From Paenibacillus tianjinensis (lineage in GTDB: Bacteria; Bacillota; Bacilli; Paenibacillales; Paenibacillaceae), in NCBI RefSeq assembly GCF_017086365.1, contig NZ_CP070969.1, positions 4,960,001-5,024,000 on the forward strand: DNA of 64,000 nt. The letters are read 5' to 3'. The position numbers and the translations under genes are program-made. The first letter of the stretch is position 1, and each line of letters starts with the position of its first letter. This document shows, in pieces, positions 26,303 through 36,033 of this stretch. The notes under the pieces are model-generated. The model worked only from the letters and a program-made list of their open reading frames with translations. It did not search any database and was not told the DNA's origin.

Positions 26303-27247
26303 TTAGAGCTGAGGACCTCCGAGCGACTCCCGCAGCCGCAGCATGTCCTCCGGCCAGGGATCGGCCACCAGGATCTGCTCTTTGCTCCAGGGATGGCGGA
26401 AAGCCAGAGACTCACCGTGCAGCGCCTGGCGGCCGCGTTCTGCAAGACCCCAGCGCGGTCCGCCGTAGAGCTCATCACCAATGAGCGGATGGCCGACATG
26501 GCTGAGATGGACGCGGATCTGATGCGTACGTCCGGTCTCAAGCTCGACCTTCAGCGAGGTGCCGCCGCGCAGTACCTCACGCCCGATGATCCGCGTTACC
26601 GCCGGCTGGCCGCCGGGCGAGACCCGCCGGCGTGACGCATGATGGCGGTCACGGCCGATCGGCTCGTCGATTACGGTAAGCGCAGGCGGCACAATGCCTT
26701 CGGCAATAGCCGCGTACTGGCGCGAAATATTCTTGCCGCGCATATCCTCGTCGAGTGCAAGCTGGGCATATTCATTCTTCGCGTACAGCACAGGTCCCGT
26801 TGTATCCTTATCCAGGCGGTGAATATGGCGTACCGCCACACCTCCGCCGGAAGATGCATAATGTCCGGCCACCAGGTGATCCAGCGTAGCCTCCGTTCCG
26901 CTGCCGTCCGGGTGCACGGCCATGCCCGCTGGCTTATGAACGACGAGGCAGAAGTCGTCCTCATACAGCACGCCGGCTTCCTGCCATATCGGCTCGATCC
27001 CTGCTTCCCGGTACGGGAAGAGCGCCAGCCGCAGCCGGTCGCCCCGCCACTGGATGCCGCCCTCGCGGCGCAGCCGCGTGTGCAGCTTCAGCGGCATCCC
27101 GGCGGTCTCCAGCAGCCACAGATCTATGGCTGCTTCCTTGTCGGCAGCTCCGGTGACAGCCCGGCCGGGCATGGCTTCCAGCCATTCCCCCCGCCGGGTC
27201 CAGGCGCCGCCGCCCTTGAAGCTGGCGCCCTCTCCGCCAGCCGTCAC
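26303..27247 (-). CDS. RluA-family 23S rRNA/tRNA pseudouridine synthase
   Basis: A 314-residue RluA-type enzyme that isomerises uridine in RNA. The catalytic Asp lies in the HRLDKDTTG motif near residue 145; further family blocks are [37 protein letters not shown] and the C-terminal HPWSKEQ. An N-terminal S4-like region may be present in the first 75 residues ([18 protein letters not shown]). It starts at a GTG whose last bases overlap the hemL stop (GTGA), so translation is coupled to hemL as the last gene of the hem operon. Which RNA site it modifies cannot be told. Confidence 0.93.
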   Translation of the reverse strand: MTAGGEGASFKGGGAWTRRGEWLEAMPGRAVTGAADKEAAIDLWLLETAGMPLKLHTRLRREGGIQWRGDRLRLALFPYREAGIEPIWQEAGVLYEDDFCLVVHKPAGMAVHPDGSGTEATLDHLVAGHYASSGGGVAVRHIHRLDKDTTGPVLYAKNEYAQLALDEDMRGKNISRQYAAIAEGIVPPALTVIDEPIGRDRHHASRRRVSPGGQPAVTRIIGREVLRGGTSLKVELETGRTHQIRVHLSHVGHPLIGDELYGGPRWGLAERGRQALHGESLAFRHPWSKEQILVADPWPEDMLRLRESLGGPQL

Positions 27248-28545
27248 AGCGATTTCAAGGCCTGGTAATGGGCCTCGATCGTATCGTCAATATCCTGCTC
27301 GGTGTGCACACCAGAGACGAACATGCCTTCAAACTGCGACGGCGGAACGCTGATGCCCTGATCGAGCATTTTGCCGAAGTAGGTACGGAATCTGTTCAGG
27401 TCGCTTGTCTTCGCCGTTTCGAAGTTGTAAACCGGCCCTTCGGTAAAGAACGGACAGACCATCGAACCTACACGGTTGACCGTCAGCGGAACGCCGGTCT
27501 CTTCGCTGTTGCGCTTCAGTCCTGCTTCCAAGCGCGCACCGAGCGTTTCCAGCCGGCCGTACACCTCCGGTGTCAGCAGCTTCAGCGTGCTGTAACCGGC
27601 AGCCATTGCCAGCGGATTGCCGCTGAGCGTTCCCGCCTGATAGATCGGACCGGAAGGCGCGATCTGCTCCATAATTTCTCTCCGGCCGCCATACGCACCA
27701 ACCGGAAGACCGCCGCCGATTACTTTGCCGAAGCAGGTCAGGTCAGGATCAATCCCGAACAACCCCTGCGCACAGCCCCGGTTCACCCGGAAGCCGGTCA
27801 TCACCTCATCAAATATCAGCAAGGCCCCGTACCCCGTCGTCACCTTGCGCAAGCCTTCGAGGAAGCCCGGCTGCGGCGGCACAACGCCCATATTTCCGGC
27901 AATCGGCTCGACAATCACAGCAGCGATCTCATTGCCGTAGCGTTCAAACGCGATTTTGGCACCTTCCAGATCGTTATATGGCACAGTGATTGTATTCACC
28001 GCAACGCCTTCCGGCACTCCCGGACTGTCGGGCAGACCCAGCGTAGCCACACCCGAACCGGCTTTGATCAGCAAGCTGTCAGCATGTCCATGGTAGGAGC
28101 CTTCGAACTTGAGGATTTTGCTACGTCCGGTATAGCCCCGGGCCAGGCGAATGGCACTCATCGTAGCTTCCGTACCGGAGTTAACCATCCGCACGATGTC
28201 GACAGAGGGTACGCGCTCCACTACAGTTTTAGCCATTTCCGTCTCCAGCAGGGTAGGCGCCCCGAAGCTTGTCCCTTTTACCGCAGTCTCCTGCAGCGCT
28301 TGGACTACCTCAGGATGGGCATGCCCCATAATGAGCGGCCCCCAGGAACAGACATAGTCGATAAAGCTGTTGCCGTCGATATCATAGATGCGCGAGCCGA
28401 TCCCGTGATCCACGTACACCGGTGTCAGACCCACGGATTTGAACGCCCGCACCGGACTGTTCACCCCGCCGGGAATATACTGCTTTGCTTCTTCAAAAGC
28501 CGCCCTGGAAGCCTCTTCCCGGCGCGACAATGGCACATTGCCCAT
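27244..28545 (-). CDS. hemL: Glutamate-1-semialdehyde 2,1-aminomutase HemL
   Basis: HemL converts glutamate-1-semialdehyde to 5-aminolevulinate, the second C5-pathway step after HemA. The 433-residue PLP enzyme shows the cofactor-binding [13 protein letters not shown] block near residue 124, [12 protein letters not shown] near 242, and the Schiff-base Lys274 in [20 protein letters not shown] precedes the ATG. It follows hemB by 30 bp and overlaps the downstream pseudouridine synthase gene. Confidence 0.98.
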   Translation of the reverse strand: MGNVPLSRREEASRAAFEEAKQYIPGGVNSPVRAFKSVGLTPVYVDHGIGSRIYDIDGNSFIDYVCSWGPLIMGHAHPEVVQALQETAVKGTSFGAPTLLETEMAKTVVERVPSVDIVRMVNSGTEATMSAIRLARGYTGRSKILKFEGSYHGHADSLLIKAGSGVATLGLPDSPGVPEGVAVNTITVPYNDLEGAKIAFERYGNEIAAVIVEPIAGNMGVVPPQPGFLEGLRKVTTGYGALLIFDEVMTGFRVNRGCAQGLFGIDPDLTCFGKVIGGGLPVGAYGGRREIMEQIAPSGPIYQAGTLSGNPLAMAAGYSTLKLLTPEVYGRLETLGARLEAGLKRNSEETGVPLTVNRVGSMVCPFFTEGPVYNFETAKTSDLNRFRTYFGKMLDQGISVPPSQFEGMFVSGVHTEQDIDDTIEAHYQALKSL

Positions 28546-28575
28546 GCTTAATCACTCCTGTTCTGTTCTCTTAAT

Positions 28576-29574
28576 TTAACCGCGCAGCCAGCGGGCGGCA
28601 TCCTTCGCAAAATAAGTGATGATAATATCCGCGCCTGCGCGCTTCATGCCGGTCAGCATTTCTAGTACAACCGCCTGCTCATCAATCCAGCCTTGCAGCG
28701 CCGCTGCTTTGACCATAGAGTATTCACCGCTCACATTATAAGCCACCAGCGGCAGATCGAACTGGTCGCGGATGGTCCGGATCACATCCAGATAAGCCAG
28801 CGCCGGTTTGACCATCAGCATATCTGCCCCTTCCAGCACATCGGAATCCGCTTCGCGAATGGCTTCCCGCAGGTTGGCCGGGTCCATCTGATAGGTTTTG
28901 CGGTTACCGAACTGCGGTGCGGAATCAGCCGCCTCACGGAACGGGCCGTAGAAAGCAGAAGCGTATTTCACCGAATAGGACATAATCGGCACATGCTCGA
29001 ATCCGTTCTCATCCAACCCGGTACGGATCGCCTGCACGAACCCGTCCATCATGTTCGAAGGGGCGATAATATCCGCGCCTGCCTTAGCCTGCGATACCGC
29101 AGTCCGGGTTAGCAGCTCCAGCGAAGCATCGTTGATCACATCGCCATGCACGACACCATCCACCACATGTGTATGGACCATCCCGCAGTGGCCGTGATCC
29201 GTAAATTCGCACAGGCACGTATCCGCAACGACCAGCAGCTCAGGATACCACTGCTTAATCAGCCGCGTCGCTTCCTGCACAATCCCGTCATCCGCGAAGC
29301 CGGAAGTACCGATGGCATCCTTGGTTTCAGGAATTCCGAACAGCAGGACAGCCGGAATGCCAAGTGCTGCAATCTCGTCCACCTCGGCCTTCAGCATATC
29401 CAGTGAAAAATGATATACGCCCGGCATCGAGCCGATCTCACTCTTCACTCCTGTTCCATAAGTCACAAAAATCGGCTGGATAAAGTCCAGCGTATTCAGC
29501 ACCGTCTCCCGCACCATTCCGCGGATTCCGGCAGTACCGCGCAGACGGCGGTGCCGGGTAATTGGAAAACTCAT
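28576..29574 (-). CDS. hemB: Delta-aminolevulinic acid dehydratase (porphobilinogen synthase)
   Basis: HemB condenses two 5-aminolevulinate molecules to porphobilinogen. The two active-site lysines are visible in [15 protein letters not shown] and [15 protein letters not shown] cysteine-rich metal site, [14 protein letters not shown], identifies the zinc-dependent type. I use the ATG at 29574, 8 bases after GGAGG, giving 332 residues; the frame is open further upstream but lacks a Shine-Dalgarno. A gap of 490 bp containing a palindrome array separates it from cobA/hemD. Confidence 0.97.
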   Translation of the reverse strand: MSFPITRHRRLRGTAGIRGMVRETVLNTLDFIQPIFVTYGTGVKSEIGSMPGVYHFSLDMLKAEVDEIAALGIPAVLLFGIPETKDAIGTSGFADDGIVQEATRLIKQWYPELLVVADTCLCEFTDHGHCGMVHTHVVDGVVHGDVINDASLELLTRTAVSQAKAGADIIAPSNMMDGFVQAIRTGLDENGFEHVPIMSYSVKYASAFYGPFREAADSAPQFGNRKTYQMDPANLREAIREADSDVLEGADMLMVKPALAYLDVIRTIRDQFDLPLVAYNVSGEYSMVKAAALQGWIDEQAVVLEMLTGMKRAGADIIITYFAKDAARWLRG

Positions 29575-30063
29575 TGGTATGTCCTCCTGTATAGTAGATA
29601 TGTAAACACAATCCGAAAGCAATCAGCGCTGTTAATGCTTACCCGCCAGTTGCAGCAGCATTCATCTGTTGCTTTGTTCATCACACTGCACATGATTCTG
29701 TGCATATAAGCTCAGACGCATTATCACTCTGCTTCCGTAAACAGTAATCCTGTTCGTAAACCTGCACCTCTCCAACTAACCGCAACTGCACTTTGTACAG
29801 TTAAATCGCCGATTTGCCTTTGAGTAACCAGTCTAGCTGTATTTCATACAGTTATTTTTACGGATGAAGCTATTTTAATCCCAATTGAGCAAATATAACT
29901 GCACAGAATACAGTTACTTGGCAGGAAGCACAAATATGGCATTGTTAACTGTACAGAATGCAGTTAGCTCATAAGAGCTCAAAGTTACTTCGCACAAAAG
30001 CAAACACAAACACCAGACACAGAACCGGTTGCTCCCGGATCACAGCAACCAGATGACCTGTCT
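29575..30063. other. Non-coding gap in the hem operon holding palindrome array 1
   Basis: No convincing gene lies here. The section 29687-29704 can form a TGCACA/TGTGCA hairpin. The main content is a four-copy palindrome array at 29784-29965. There is no clear terminator or strong promoter, so hemB-hemL may be read through from upstream. Confidence 0.7.
29784..29965. repeat. Palindrome array 1: four 19-bp AACTGYA-n5-TRCAGTT units
   Basis: Four imperfect palindromes of identical design: 29784-29802, 29835-29853, 29897-29915 and 29947-29965. Each has 7-base arms (AACTGCA or AACTGTA, once AGCTGTA; TACAGTT or TGCAGTT) around a 5-base centre (CTTTG, TTTCA, CAGAA, CAGAA). Start-to-start distances are 51, 62 and 50 bp. 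The sequences between units are unrelated to each other. The region is intergenic, inside the hem operon between cobA/hemD and hemB. I do not recognise it as a named element. Confidence 0.88.
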
Positions 30064-31611
30064 CTATCGTAGTCTCGTCGACTCATTCCAGCGGCACAGC
30101 TCCTGCACCAGCCCTTCAATCGTCGCCTCTTCCGGAAGCAGCCCCGGGGTGAGGCCCGCTTCGACTGCGGTTTCTTCCGTCACCGGACCGATGCAGGCGA
30201 TTGTGACCCCTGCCAGCAGCTGAAGCGGATCTTCCAGCCCCATGCGCTCCAGGATGCTGATGAAATTACGCACTGTCGAAGAGCTGGTGAAGGTAATCGC
30301 ATGAATCCGCTTCTCCTCCAGCAGCCTGATCAGCTCGATATCATCCTCGCCGGTCACCACCGTCTCGTAGGTGTCCACTTCGGTCACTTCCAGCCCCAGC
30401 TCCCTCAGCTTGTCCGGCAGCCACTCGCGCGCCAGATCGCCGCGCGGCAGCAGCACCTTCTGCCCCGGCTCAAGCCGCGGGCCAAAGGCTTCGAGCAGCC
30501 CTTCCGCCTGGAAGCGGGCGGGCAGCTCCTCGGCCATCAGCCCGCGCTCCGCCAGCGCCGCGGCTGTGGCCGGCCCCACCGCGCCGATCTTCGCGCGGTG
30601 CAAGCCGCGGATGTCCACCTTGAGCTCCGCCAGGTGGCGCCAAAAGAACTCCACGCCGTTCGCGCTCGTGAAGAAAACCCAATCATAAGCTTCCAGCGCG
30701 CCCAGCGCGGAAGCAATCTTGGCTTTCTTCTCTTCGCCTTCCGGCATGACCGTCTCAATGACCGGGAACTCGTAGGGTTCCCCGCCGAGCTCCTCAATCC
30801 GGTCCACCAGCTCGCTGGCCTGGCTGCGGGCGCGGGTCACGATGATGCGCTTGCCGAACAGCGGCAGCGCCTCTACCCACTGCAGCTGCTTGCGCTGCAG
30901 GACCACGTCGCCGACGACGATCACCGCCGGCGGCTGGAAATCAGCCGCCTTGACCTTGTCCTCTATGTCGGCGAGCGTGCCCACAAGCGTCTCCTGATCC
31001 GCCCGCGTGCCCCAGCGGACGAGCGCCACCGGCGTCTCCGGCGGGCGCCCGTGCTTGATTAGCTGGTCGCTGATGTAGCCGATCTTGGCTACACCCATCA
31101 GGAATACCAGCGTTCCCGTAGCATTCGTGACTTTATCCCAATGGATGGAACGATCCAGCTTATCCGGGCTCTCATGACCGGTGATAATCGACAGGGAGGA
31201 GGCGTAATCCCGGTGAGTTACCGGAATGCCGGCATACGCCGGCACGCTGATCGCCGACGTAATGCCAGGCACGATCTCATAATAAATGCCATGCCGCCGC
31301 AGAAGCTCCGCTTCTTCACCCACCCGGCCAAAAATCGTCGGGTCTCCGCCCTTAAGCCGCACAACCGTCTTCCCCTCCAGCGCCAGATCAATCAGCAGCT
31401 GGTTGATCTCCTCCTGCTTCATGGTATGGCGGTCAGGCAATTTCCCAACGTAGATTTTTTGACCGCCGGGTTTCATATGTTTCAGCAGTCTCGGGCTTGC
31501 AAGCCGGTCATAGACCAGTACATCCGCCTTTTGAATACACTCCAAGCCCTTCACTGTGATCAGCTTCGCATCTCCCGGACCCGCACCTACCAGATATACT
31601 TTCCCCGTCAT
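30064..31611 (-). CDS. cobA-hemD: Fused uroporphyrinogen-III methyltransferase / uroporphyrinogen-III synthase
   Basis: A two-domain enzyme at the branch of haem and sirohaem synthesis. Residues 1 to about 245 form the SAM-dependent methyltransferase (SUMT): VYLVGAGPGDAKLIT, VVRLKGGDPTIFGR and PAYAGIPVTHRDY are diagnostic. From about 255 to the end lies HemD, which closes hydroxymethylbilane to uroporphyrinogen III (IIVTRARSQASELVDRIEELGG, VFFTSANGVEFFW, ITFTSSSTVRNFI). The hemC stop overlaps an ATG at 31620, but AAGGGG is better spaced for the ATG at 31611, which I use. The fusion is common in Firmicutes that make both haem and sirohaem. Confidence 0.95.
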   Translation of the reverse strand: MTGKVYLVGAGPGDAKLITVKGLECIQKADVLVYDRLASPRLLKHMKPGGQKIYVGKLPDRHTMKQEEINQLLIDLALEGKTVVRLKGGDPTIFGRVGEEAELLRRHGIYYEIVPGITSAISVPAYAGIPVTHRDYASSLSIITGHESPDKLDRSIHWDKVTNATGTLVFLMGVAKIGYISDQLIKHGRPPETPVALVRWGTRADQETLVGTLADIEDKVKAADFQPPAVIVVGDVVLQRKQLQWVEALPLFGKRIIVTRARSQASELVDRIEELGGEPYEFPVIETVMPEGEEKKAKIASALGALEAYDWVFFTSANGVEFFWRHLAELKVDIRGLHRAKIGAVGPATAAALAERGLMAEELPARFQAEGLLEAFGPRLEPGQKVLLPRGDLAREWLPDKLRELGLEVTEVDTYETVVTGEDDIELIRLLEEKRIHAITFTSSSTVRNFISILERMGLEDPLQLLAGVTIACIGPVTEETAVEAGLTPGLLPEEATIEGLVQELCRWNESTRLR

Positions 31612-31616
31612 CCCTA

Positions 31617-32585
31617 TCATCCCCTTACATCCGCCAAAATCTTCTCCGCACCCCTGGCAATCAGCTTGCGGGCTACCTCTTCACCAAGCTGCACCGGGTC
31701 TTCGCCGCTGCAGGTTTCCTTAAGGATTACCGAGCCGTCTGGTGTTCCGACCATACCGGTCAGTGTAATGACTTGCCCCTTAGGTTCAGCTGTCCGCTCT
31801 GTTCCCGCAGCTTCGCCCGCACCAAGCACCGCATAAGCGCCGATCGGCACCTGGCACCCGCCGTTCAATGCCCCAAGGAAGGTCCGTTCCGCCGCAACTG
31901 TCAGCGCCGTCTGCTCATCATTGTATAGCGCAAGCAGCTGTCGCAGCTCCGCATCCTCCTCACGGCACTCAATACCGAGCGCGCCTTGGCCTACTGCGGG
32001 AAGACACACCTCAGGAGGCAGATAGGCGCTTACCCGGTCCTGCCAGCCCATACGCGTCAGTCCGGCGGCAGCCAGCAGAATAGCGTCATATTCGCCGCTT
32101 TCCAGCTTCTTCAGCCGTGAGTCGATATTGCCGCGCACCGGCTCAATCACAAGATCCGGCCGCAGGGCAGCCAGCTGGCTGGAGCGGCGCAGACTGCTTG
32201 TGCCCACACGCGCGCCCTGCGGCAATTCCTCTAGGCTTGATCCCCCGGAAGCAATCAGACAGTCCCGCGGATCTACCCGCTTCGGAACAGCGCCATTCAT
32301 TAAGCCCTCCGGCAATTCGGAAGGCATATCCTTCATACTATGTACTGCCATATCAATCTCACGGGCCAGCATCGCCTGCTCAATTTCCTTCACGAACAGT
32401 CCCTTGCCGCCTACCTTAGATAAGGTCACATCCAGAATACGGTCGCCCTTGGTCACGATTTTGTGCACCTCAAAGGTGAAATCGAAGCCATGCTCCGCAC
32501 TTAGCCGCGTAAGATCCTCAATGACATGCCCTGTCTGGGTCAGCGCCAGAGCGCTTTGTCTGCTGCCTACAATAATTTTACGCAT
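31617..32585 (-). CDS. hemC: Porphobilinogen deaminase (hydroxymethylbilane synthase)
   Basis: HemC polymerises four porphobilinogens into hydroxymethylbilane. The cysteine that carries the dipyrromethane cofactor lies in [11 protein letters not shown]; the N-terminal motif [18 protein letters not shown] and the [12 protein letters not shown] block are typical. The ATG at 32585 lies 9 bases after GGGAGG and gives 322 residues; the longer open frame upstream is not needed. It is preceded by a gap with palindrome array 2 and overlaps cobA/hemD slightly at its stop. Confidence 0.97.
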   Translation of the reverse strand: MRKIIVGSRQSALALTQTGHVIEDLTRLSAEHGFDFTFEVHKIVTKGDRILDVTLSKVGGKGLFVKEIEQAMLAREIDMAVHSMKDMPSELPEGLMNGAVPKRVDPRDCLIASGGSSLEELPQGARVGTSSLRRSSQLAALRPDLVIEPVRGNIDSRLKKLESGEYDAILLAAAGLTRMGWQDRVSAYLPPEVCLPAVGQGALGIECREEDAELRQLLALYNDEQTALTVAAERTFLGALNGGCQVPIGAYAVLGAGEAAGTERTAEPKGQVITLTGMVGTPDGSVILKETCSGEDPVQLGEEVARKLIARGAEKILADVRG

Positions 32586-33055
32586 TCTCTCATTCCTCCC
32601 GGTAACATCGCTCTGTCTTACTGCTCTCCCAATCATTGTACTCTTATCTAATCCGGGGCAAGCCTGCCGTTCATCCGTCTGCCTGATATGGGCAGCAGCT
32701 TCTAACTATCCACACTATCTGCCTGCAAGTATTATCCAATAATTAATTGGATTTGCTCCATCTAATCCCATCATATTCCGATATTTACGATGATTAGTTG
32801 GAAAACCTCCACCTAATTCGATCCACACATCCATCTGGGCTCAATTTCGATACATTTAAGTGGAGTTATTCCCACTAGCACTCTGATTCCAAGTGTGATC
32901 TGAGAATTAGGTGGAGTAATTCCACTTAGCTTGAGCAGCAGATGATCTCTATAACAAATTCCTTAAAATCCCTTAAGCCGGGTCATAAAACCGGTTCCGC
33001 CAAGGCCACTACCCGGCATTACCCGGCATTAGCACCCCCCGGCTGCCTCCCGGCA
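32586..33055. other. Non-coding gap in the hem operon holding palindrome array 2
   Basis: No convincing gene is present. The gap contains a four-copy palindrome array at 32743-32929 and, at about 33010-33030, a perfect tandem repeat of ACCCGGCATT. No terminator hairpin with T-run was seen. Confidence 0.7.
32743..32929. repeat. Palindrome array 2: four 23-bp TTARNTGGA-n5-TCCANNTAR units
   Basis: Four imperfect palindromes: 32743-32765, 32794-32816, 32856-32878 and 32907-32929. Arms are TTAATTGGA, TTAGTTGGA, TTAAGTGGA and TTAGGTGGA on the left and TCCATCTAA, TCCACCTAA, TCCCACTAG and TCCACTTAG on the right, around 5-base centres. The third copy is the most degenerate. Start-to-start distances are 51, 62 and 51 bp, the same as array 1 within one base, although the palindrome sequence is different. 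It lies between sirC and hemC. Confidence 0.88.
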
Positions 33056-33703
33056 CTAATCGCCCCGGTTCCCGGCGATCCACGCCTCCACATCCTGCGG
33101 AGTCCACTCTATAAAGGTGCCCTGCCGCATCTCATTCAACACGTCCAGCCGGCTAAGCCTGCGCAGAAGCCGCCCCCGCACCTCAGCCGAGGGCTCGCGC
33201 CGCTTGATCTCGGTGCGCAGCTGATGCAAAAAATCCAGGTACGGTTCGTATTCCTCACCCAGCACCTCGCTCAGCTGCTCCGTAATTCTGGCCGCGGCAG
33301 ACGGCCCTGCGCCTGAAGTCGAGACGGCTACAGTCAGCCGTCCCCGGCGCAGAACGCCGGGTGTGATGAAATTCCCCGCTTCAGCCCGGCTGGCCACATT
33401 CACCGGAAGTCCAAGTGAACGCGCCTCTGCAGCCACTTCCTCATTCACCGCGTCATTACTACTCGCGGCATATACCAAAAAAGCCCCCCGGAGATCACCG
33501 GGTGCATAGCTGCGGTTCATCCAGCTTAACCCGCCGGCCTCAGCGAGCGCGGTAAGCGCCCCACTCAGCGAAGGACTGACAACAACAACCTCCGCCCCCG
33601 CATCAAGGAGCGCCAGCACCCTGCGCTCCGCTACGGCTCCACCGCCGATAACAATTACCTTCTGTCCCCTGAGATCCAGCATCACCGGCATATAATAGCC
33701 CAT
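33056..33703 (-). CDS. sirC: Precorrin-2 dehydrogenase / sirohydrochlorin ferrochelatase family protein
   Basis: A Met8p/SirC-type enzyme that oxidises precorrin-2 to sirohydrochlorin and may insert iron to give sirohaem. The N-terminal Rossmann motif VIVIGGGAVAERRVLALLDAGA (about residues 16-37) binds NAD; AASSNDAVNEEVAAEA and TVAVSTSGAGPSAAARITEQL are family blocks. About 215 residues is a normal length. I use the ATG at 33703, 8 bases after GGGAGG; a GTG at 33712 overlapping the hemX stop is the alternative. Together with the SUMT domain downstream it supplies the sirohaem branch. B. subtilis does not have this gene within hemAXCDBL. Confidence 0.92.
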   Translation of the reverse strand: MGYYMPVMLDLRGQKVIVIGGGAVAERRVLALLDAGAEVVVVSPSLSGALTALAEAGGLSWMNRSYAPGDLRGAFLVYAASSNDAVNEEVAAEARSLGLPVNVASRAEAGNFITPGVLRRGRLTVAVSTSGAGPSAAARITEQLSEVLGEEYEPYLDFLHQLRTEIKRREPSAEVRGRLLRRLSRLDVLNEMRQGTFIEWTPQDVEAWIAGNRGD

Positions 33704-33708
33704 CCCGC

Positions 33709-34545
33709 TCACCTCCCGCCCCAGCCATGAAATTCAGACAACGAATTCAGCAGGAAGTTGAGGATAATGAAGGCGTAGCCGGATATAGCCCAGCGGGCCA
33801 TAATGGTGCCGCTTCTCCGTCCGGACCGTTTGAGGACAATATAAATAACATATACCCCCAGCCCGAGCAGTGTCGTCAGCACCTTGGAATCCTGAAACAG
33901 CGGCGTCCGCCCCTCAGCGATAATCGACGTAGCCGCCAGCAGCAGAGAGATGATCAGCAGCGGCACACCGGCAAGAATCGCGGAATACGAATATTTGTCC
34001 ATCGTTTCCAGACTCGGCAGGCGGCGGATACGGTCATCCCACTTTTTATTTTTGAGCTTCGTGTGCAGGAACAGGTACATTATCGCAAATACGGTCCCCA
34101 GTGTCAGTGCGCCAAAGCTCAGATTGGCCAAAATTATATGCATCGCCAGCCAGCCATGTACTGCACTCCAGCTTTCTAGGCTATGATCCGCCGCGGTCAG
34201 CCATACCCGGTTCAGCAAAAATACACTGAAGCCGGCTCCGCTGAGCAGCAGAATGGTGAATTCACCGCCGCGTGTATACGCAACGGCCAGCGATGTCACA
34301 ACGATACTGAAGGAGAACCAGAACAGGAAGTCATAGGGAGTAAAGATCGGCAGGCCCCTCTCCTGGGAGAAGCGAACGGCAAGCCCCCCGGATTGCAAAA
34401 CACCCACAACGGCAAGAAGCCCTGTGCCTATCCGCTTTCCGCCCGGATTACGCCGAAGGCAATCCGAGAAAATAAACAGCAGGCTCAGGGCATATAGCAG
34501 CAGAGCAGTATCATATATTCCGTTCAGCAGTTGCATGCTGCTCAC
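33709..34545 (-). CDS. hemX: HemX, CcsA-like membrane protein
   Basis: A 278-residue polytopic protein with about eight membrane helices (LLLYALSLLFIFSDCL, FLFWFSFSIVVTSLAVAYT, LAMHIILANLSFGALTLGTVF, LILSLLLAATSII-type segments). It belongs to the CcsA/HemX family and in Bacillus negatively affects HemA level. The GTG at 34545 overlaps the hemA stop (GTGA); an ATG at 34536 is the alternative start. The haem-ligand-like His residues of CcsA proteins are partly present (AVHGWLAMH). Position directly after hemA is conserved. Confidence 0.93.
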   Translation of the reverse strand: MSSMQLLNGIYDTALLLYALSLLFIFSDCLRRNPGGKRIGTGLLAVVGVLQSGGLAVRFSQERGLPIFTPYDFLFWFSFSIVVTSLAVAYTRGGEFTILLLSGAGFSVFLLNRVWLTAADHSLESWSAVHGWLAMHIILANLSFGALTLGTVFAIMYLFLHTKLKNKKWDDRIRRLPSLETMDKYSYSAILAGVPLLIISLLLAATSIIAEGRTPLFQDSKVLTTLLGLGVYVIYIVLKRSGRRSGTIMARWAISGYAFIILNFLLNSLSEFHGWGGR

Positions 34546-35930
34546 CCGCCCAGCAGGCCTGCCGGAGCAAAGACGGTCTTAGGCACATTGAAGTCAGTAG
34601 AAGCACGTTCTTTGTCATTCTGCTGCACCGGAGCATTACCGCTTCCGCCTGGGCCGGCTTCAAGCTGCTCCTGCAGGGCGAAGATTTGGGTGAAATACTC
34701 CAGAGCTTCATTTCCCTGACTGCCGCCGGACATTTCCTTAATGACGTTAATCGGGTCATGCATCATCTGGTTCACGATGCTCTTCGTCAGACGGCGGATG
34801 ACCTTGCGCTGGTGCTCATCCAGCTCAGGCAGCTTGTTGAACAGGCTGTCCATCGTCTCCTCATAAATTCCGTTCGATTTGTCCTGCAGCGCACGGATCA
34901 CAGGTCTGACACCAAGTGTTTTCAGCCATACCTGGAATTCGTCCATCTCGCCCGCGATCATGACTTCAATCTTCGCGGCTTCGCTGCGGCGCATCTCAAG
35001 GTTACTCTCCACGATACCCTCCAGATCATCAATATCATAGAGGAAGACATCCGGTACGCTCGAGGCCGCCGGATCAATATCACGCGGAACGGCAATGTCG
35101 ATCATGAACAGCGGCCGCGAAGGGCGGCGCTTCATACCGGCAGCCACCTGGTCAGCAGTCAATACATAACCCTCTGCTCCCGTAGAGCTGATAATAATAT
35201 CTACATCATCAAGATGCTTTAGGGCTTCATCAATGGTACTCGGCTTGCCGGAGAACTTCTCCGCCAGCTCCACTGCCCGCGCCAGGGTACGGTTGGCGAC
35301 AATAACCTCAGCCGCACCGCTGCTGTACAGATGCTTCACCGTCAGCTCGCTCATTTTGCCTGCGCCGAGGATCAGCACTCTTTTGCCGGTAAACATGCCG
35401 AAGATCCGCTTGCCCAGCTCGACAGCCGCATAGCTGACCGAAACGGCACTTTCTCCGATGGAGGTCTCACTGTGCGCCCGTTTGCCGAGAGTCACCGCCT
35501 GTTTGAACAGCTGGTTAAACCAGGTACCGGTCACACCCTCACTCTGTGCAGTCAAAAAAGAATTGCGTACCTGTCCCAGAATCTGCGTCTCCCCGATTAC
35601 CATTGAATCCAGACCACAGGTCACACGGAACAGATGGGCAATCGCCTGCTCATCTTCGTATATATACATATGTTGCGTAAATTGTTCACTTTTCACATGA
35701 AACCACTGCTCTATGAAGCTGCGGATGAAATATCCGCACATATGAAGCCGGTCTACGACCACATAAATTTCCGTCCGGTTGCAGGTGGCCACAATGACCC
35801 CTTCCAGCACGCTTTTGGTCTTCATCAGCTGATGAAGCGCTGCGGGCAAGTCCTTCTCTGCAAAAGCGAACTGCTCTCTCACCTCAACGGGAGCCGTACG
35901 GTAATTCAGGCCAACGACGACAATATGCAT
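34542..35930 (-). CDS. hemA: Glutamyl-tRNA reductase HemA
   Basis: HemA reduces glutamyl-tRNA to glutamate-1-semialdehyde, the first committed and usually regulated step of C5-pathway haem synthesis. The 462-residue protein has the N-terminal GLNYRTAPVEVRE block, the catalytic Cys50 in ATCNRTEIY, the GETQILGQVR motif near residue 117, the NADPH-binding VLILGAGKMSEL near 186 and the C-terminal dimerisation helix. It is the first gene of the hem operon. The upstream region carries a near-match to a PerR box and a palindrome inside the likely promoter. Confidence 0.98.
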   Translation of the reverse strand: MHIVVVGLNYRTAPVEVREQFAFAEKDLPAALHQLMKTKSVLEGVIVATCNRTEIYVVVDRLHMCGYFIRSFIEQWFHVKSEQFTQHMYIYEDEQAIAHLFRVTCGLDSMVIGETQILGQVRNSFLTAQSEGVTGTWFNQLFKQAVTLGKRAHSETSIGESAVSVSYAAVELGKRIFGMFTGKRVLILGAGKMSELTVKHLYSSGAAEVIVANRTLARAVELAEKFSGKPSTIDEALKHLDDVDIIISSTGAEGYVLTADQVAAGMKRRPSRPLFMIDIAVPRDIDPAASSVPDVFLYDIDDLEGIVESNLEMRRSEAAKIEVMIAGEMDEFQVWLKTLGVRPVIRALQDKSNGIYEETMDSLFNKLPELDEHQRKVIRRLTKSIVNQMMHDPINVIKEMSGGSQGNEALEYFTQIFALQEQLEAGPGGSGNAPVQQNDKERASTDFNVPKTVFAPAGLLGG

Positions 35931-36033
35931 CGCTTGTTCACCATCCTAGTCTCTATTCAGTGGTGCAGGCACTGTTACAATTAGATCGGATGAATTGGGT
36001 AGTCTTTCACAAGTCCCCAAATCACGTGTGTTA

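Noticed and set aside
27268..28551. 427-codon open frame opposite hemL
   Set aside because: It is fully antisense to a clear enzyme gene, has no Shine-Dalgarno, and its composition follows from the codon use of hemL.
29784..29965. CRISPR-like array
   Set aside because: The repeated units are short degenerate palindromes, only four in number, with unequal spacers of 32, 43 and 31 bp, and no cas genes are nearby.
30301..31062. 253-codon open frame opposite cobA/hemD
   Set aside because: Antisense shadow; rich in Arg, Leu and Gln as expected for a shadow frame of a GC-rich gene.
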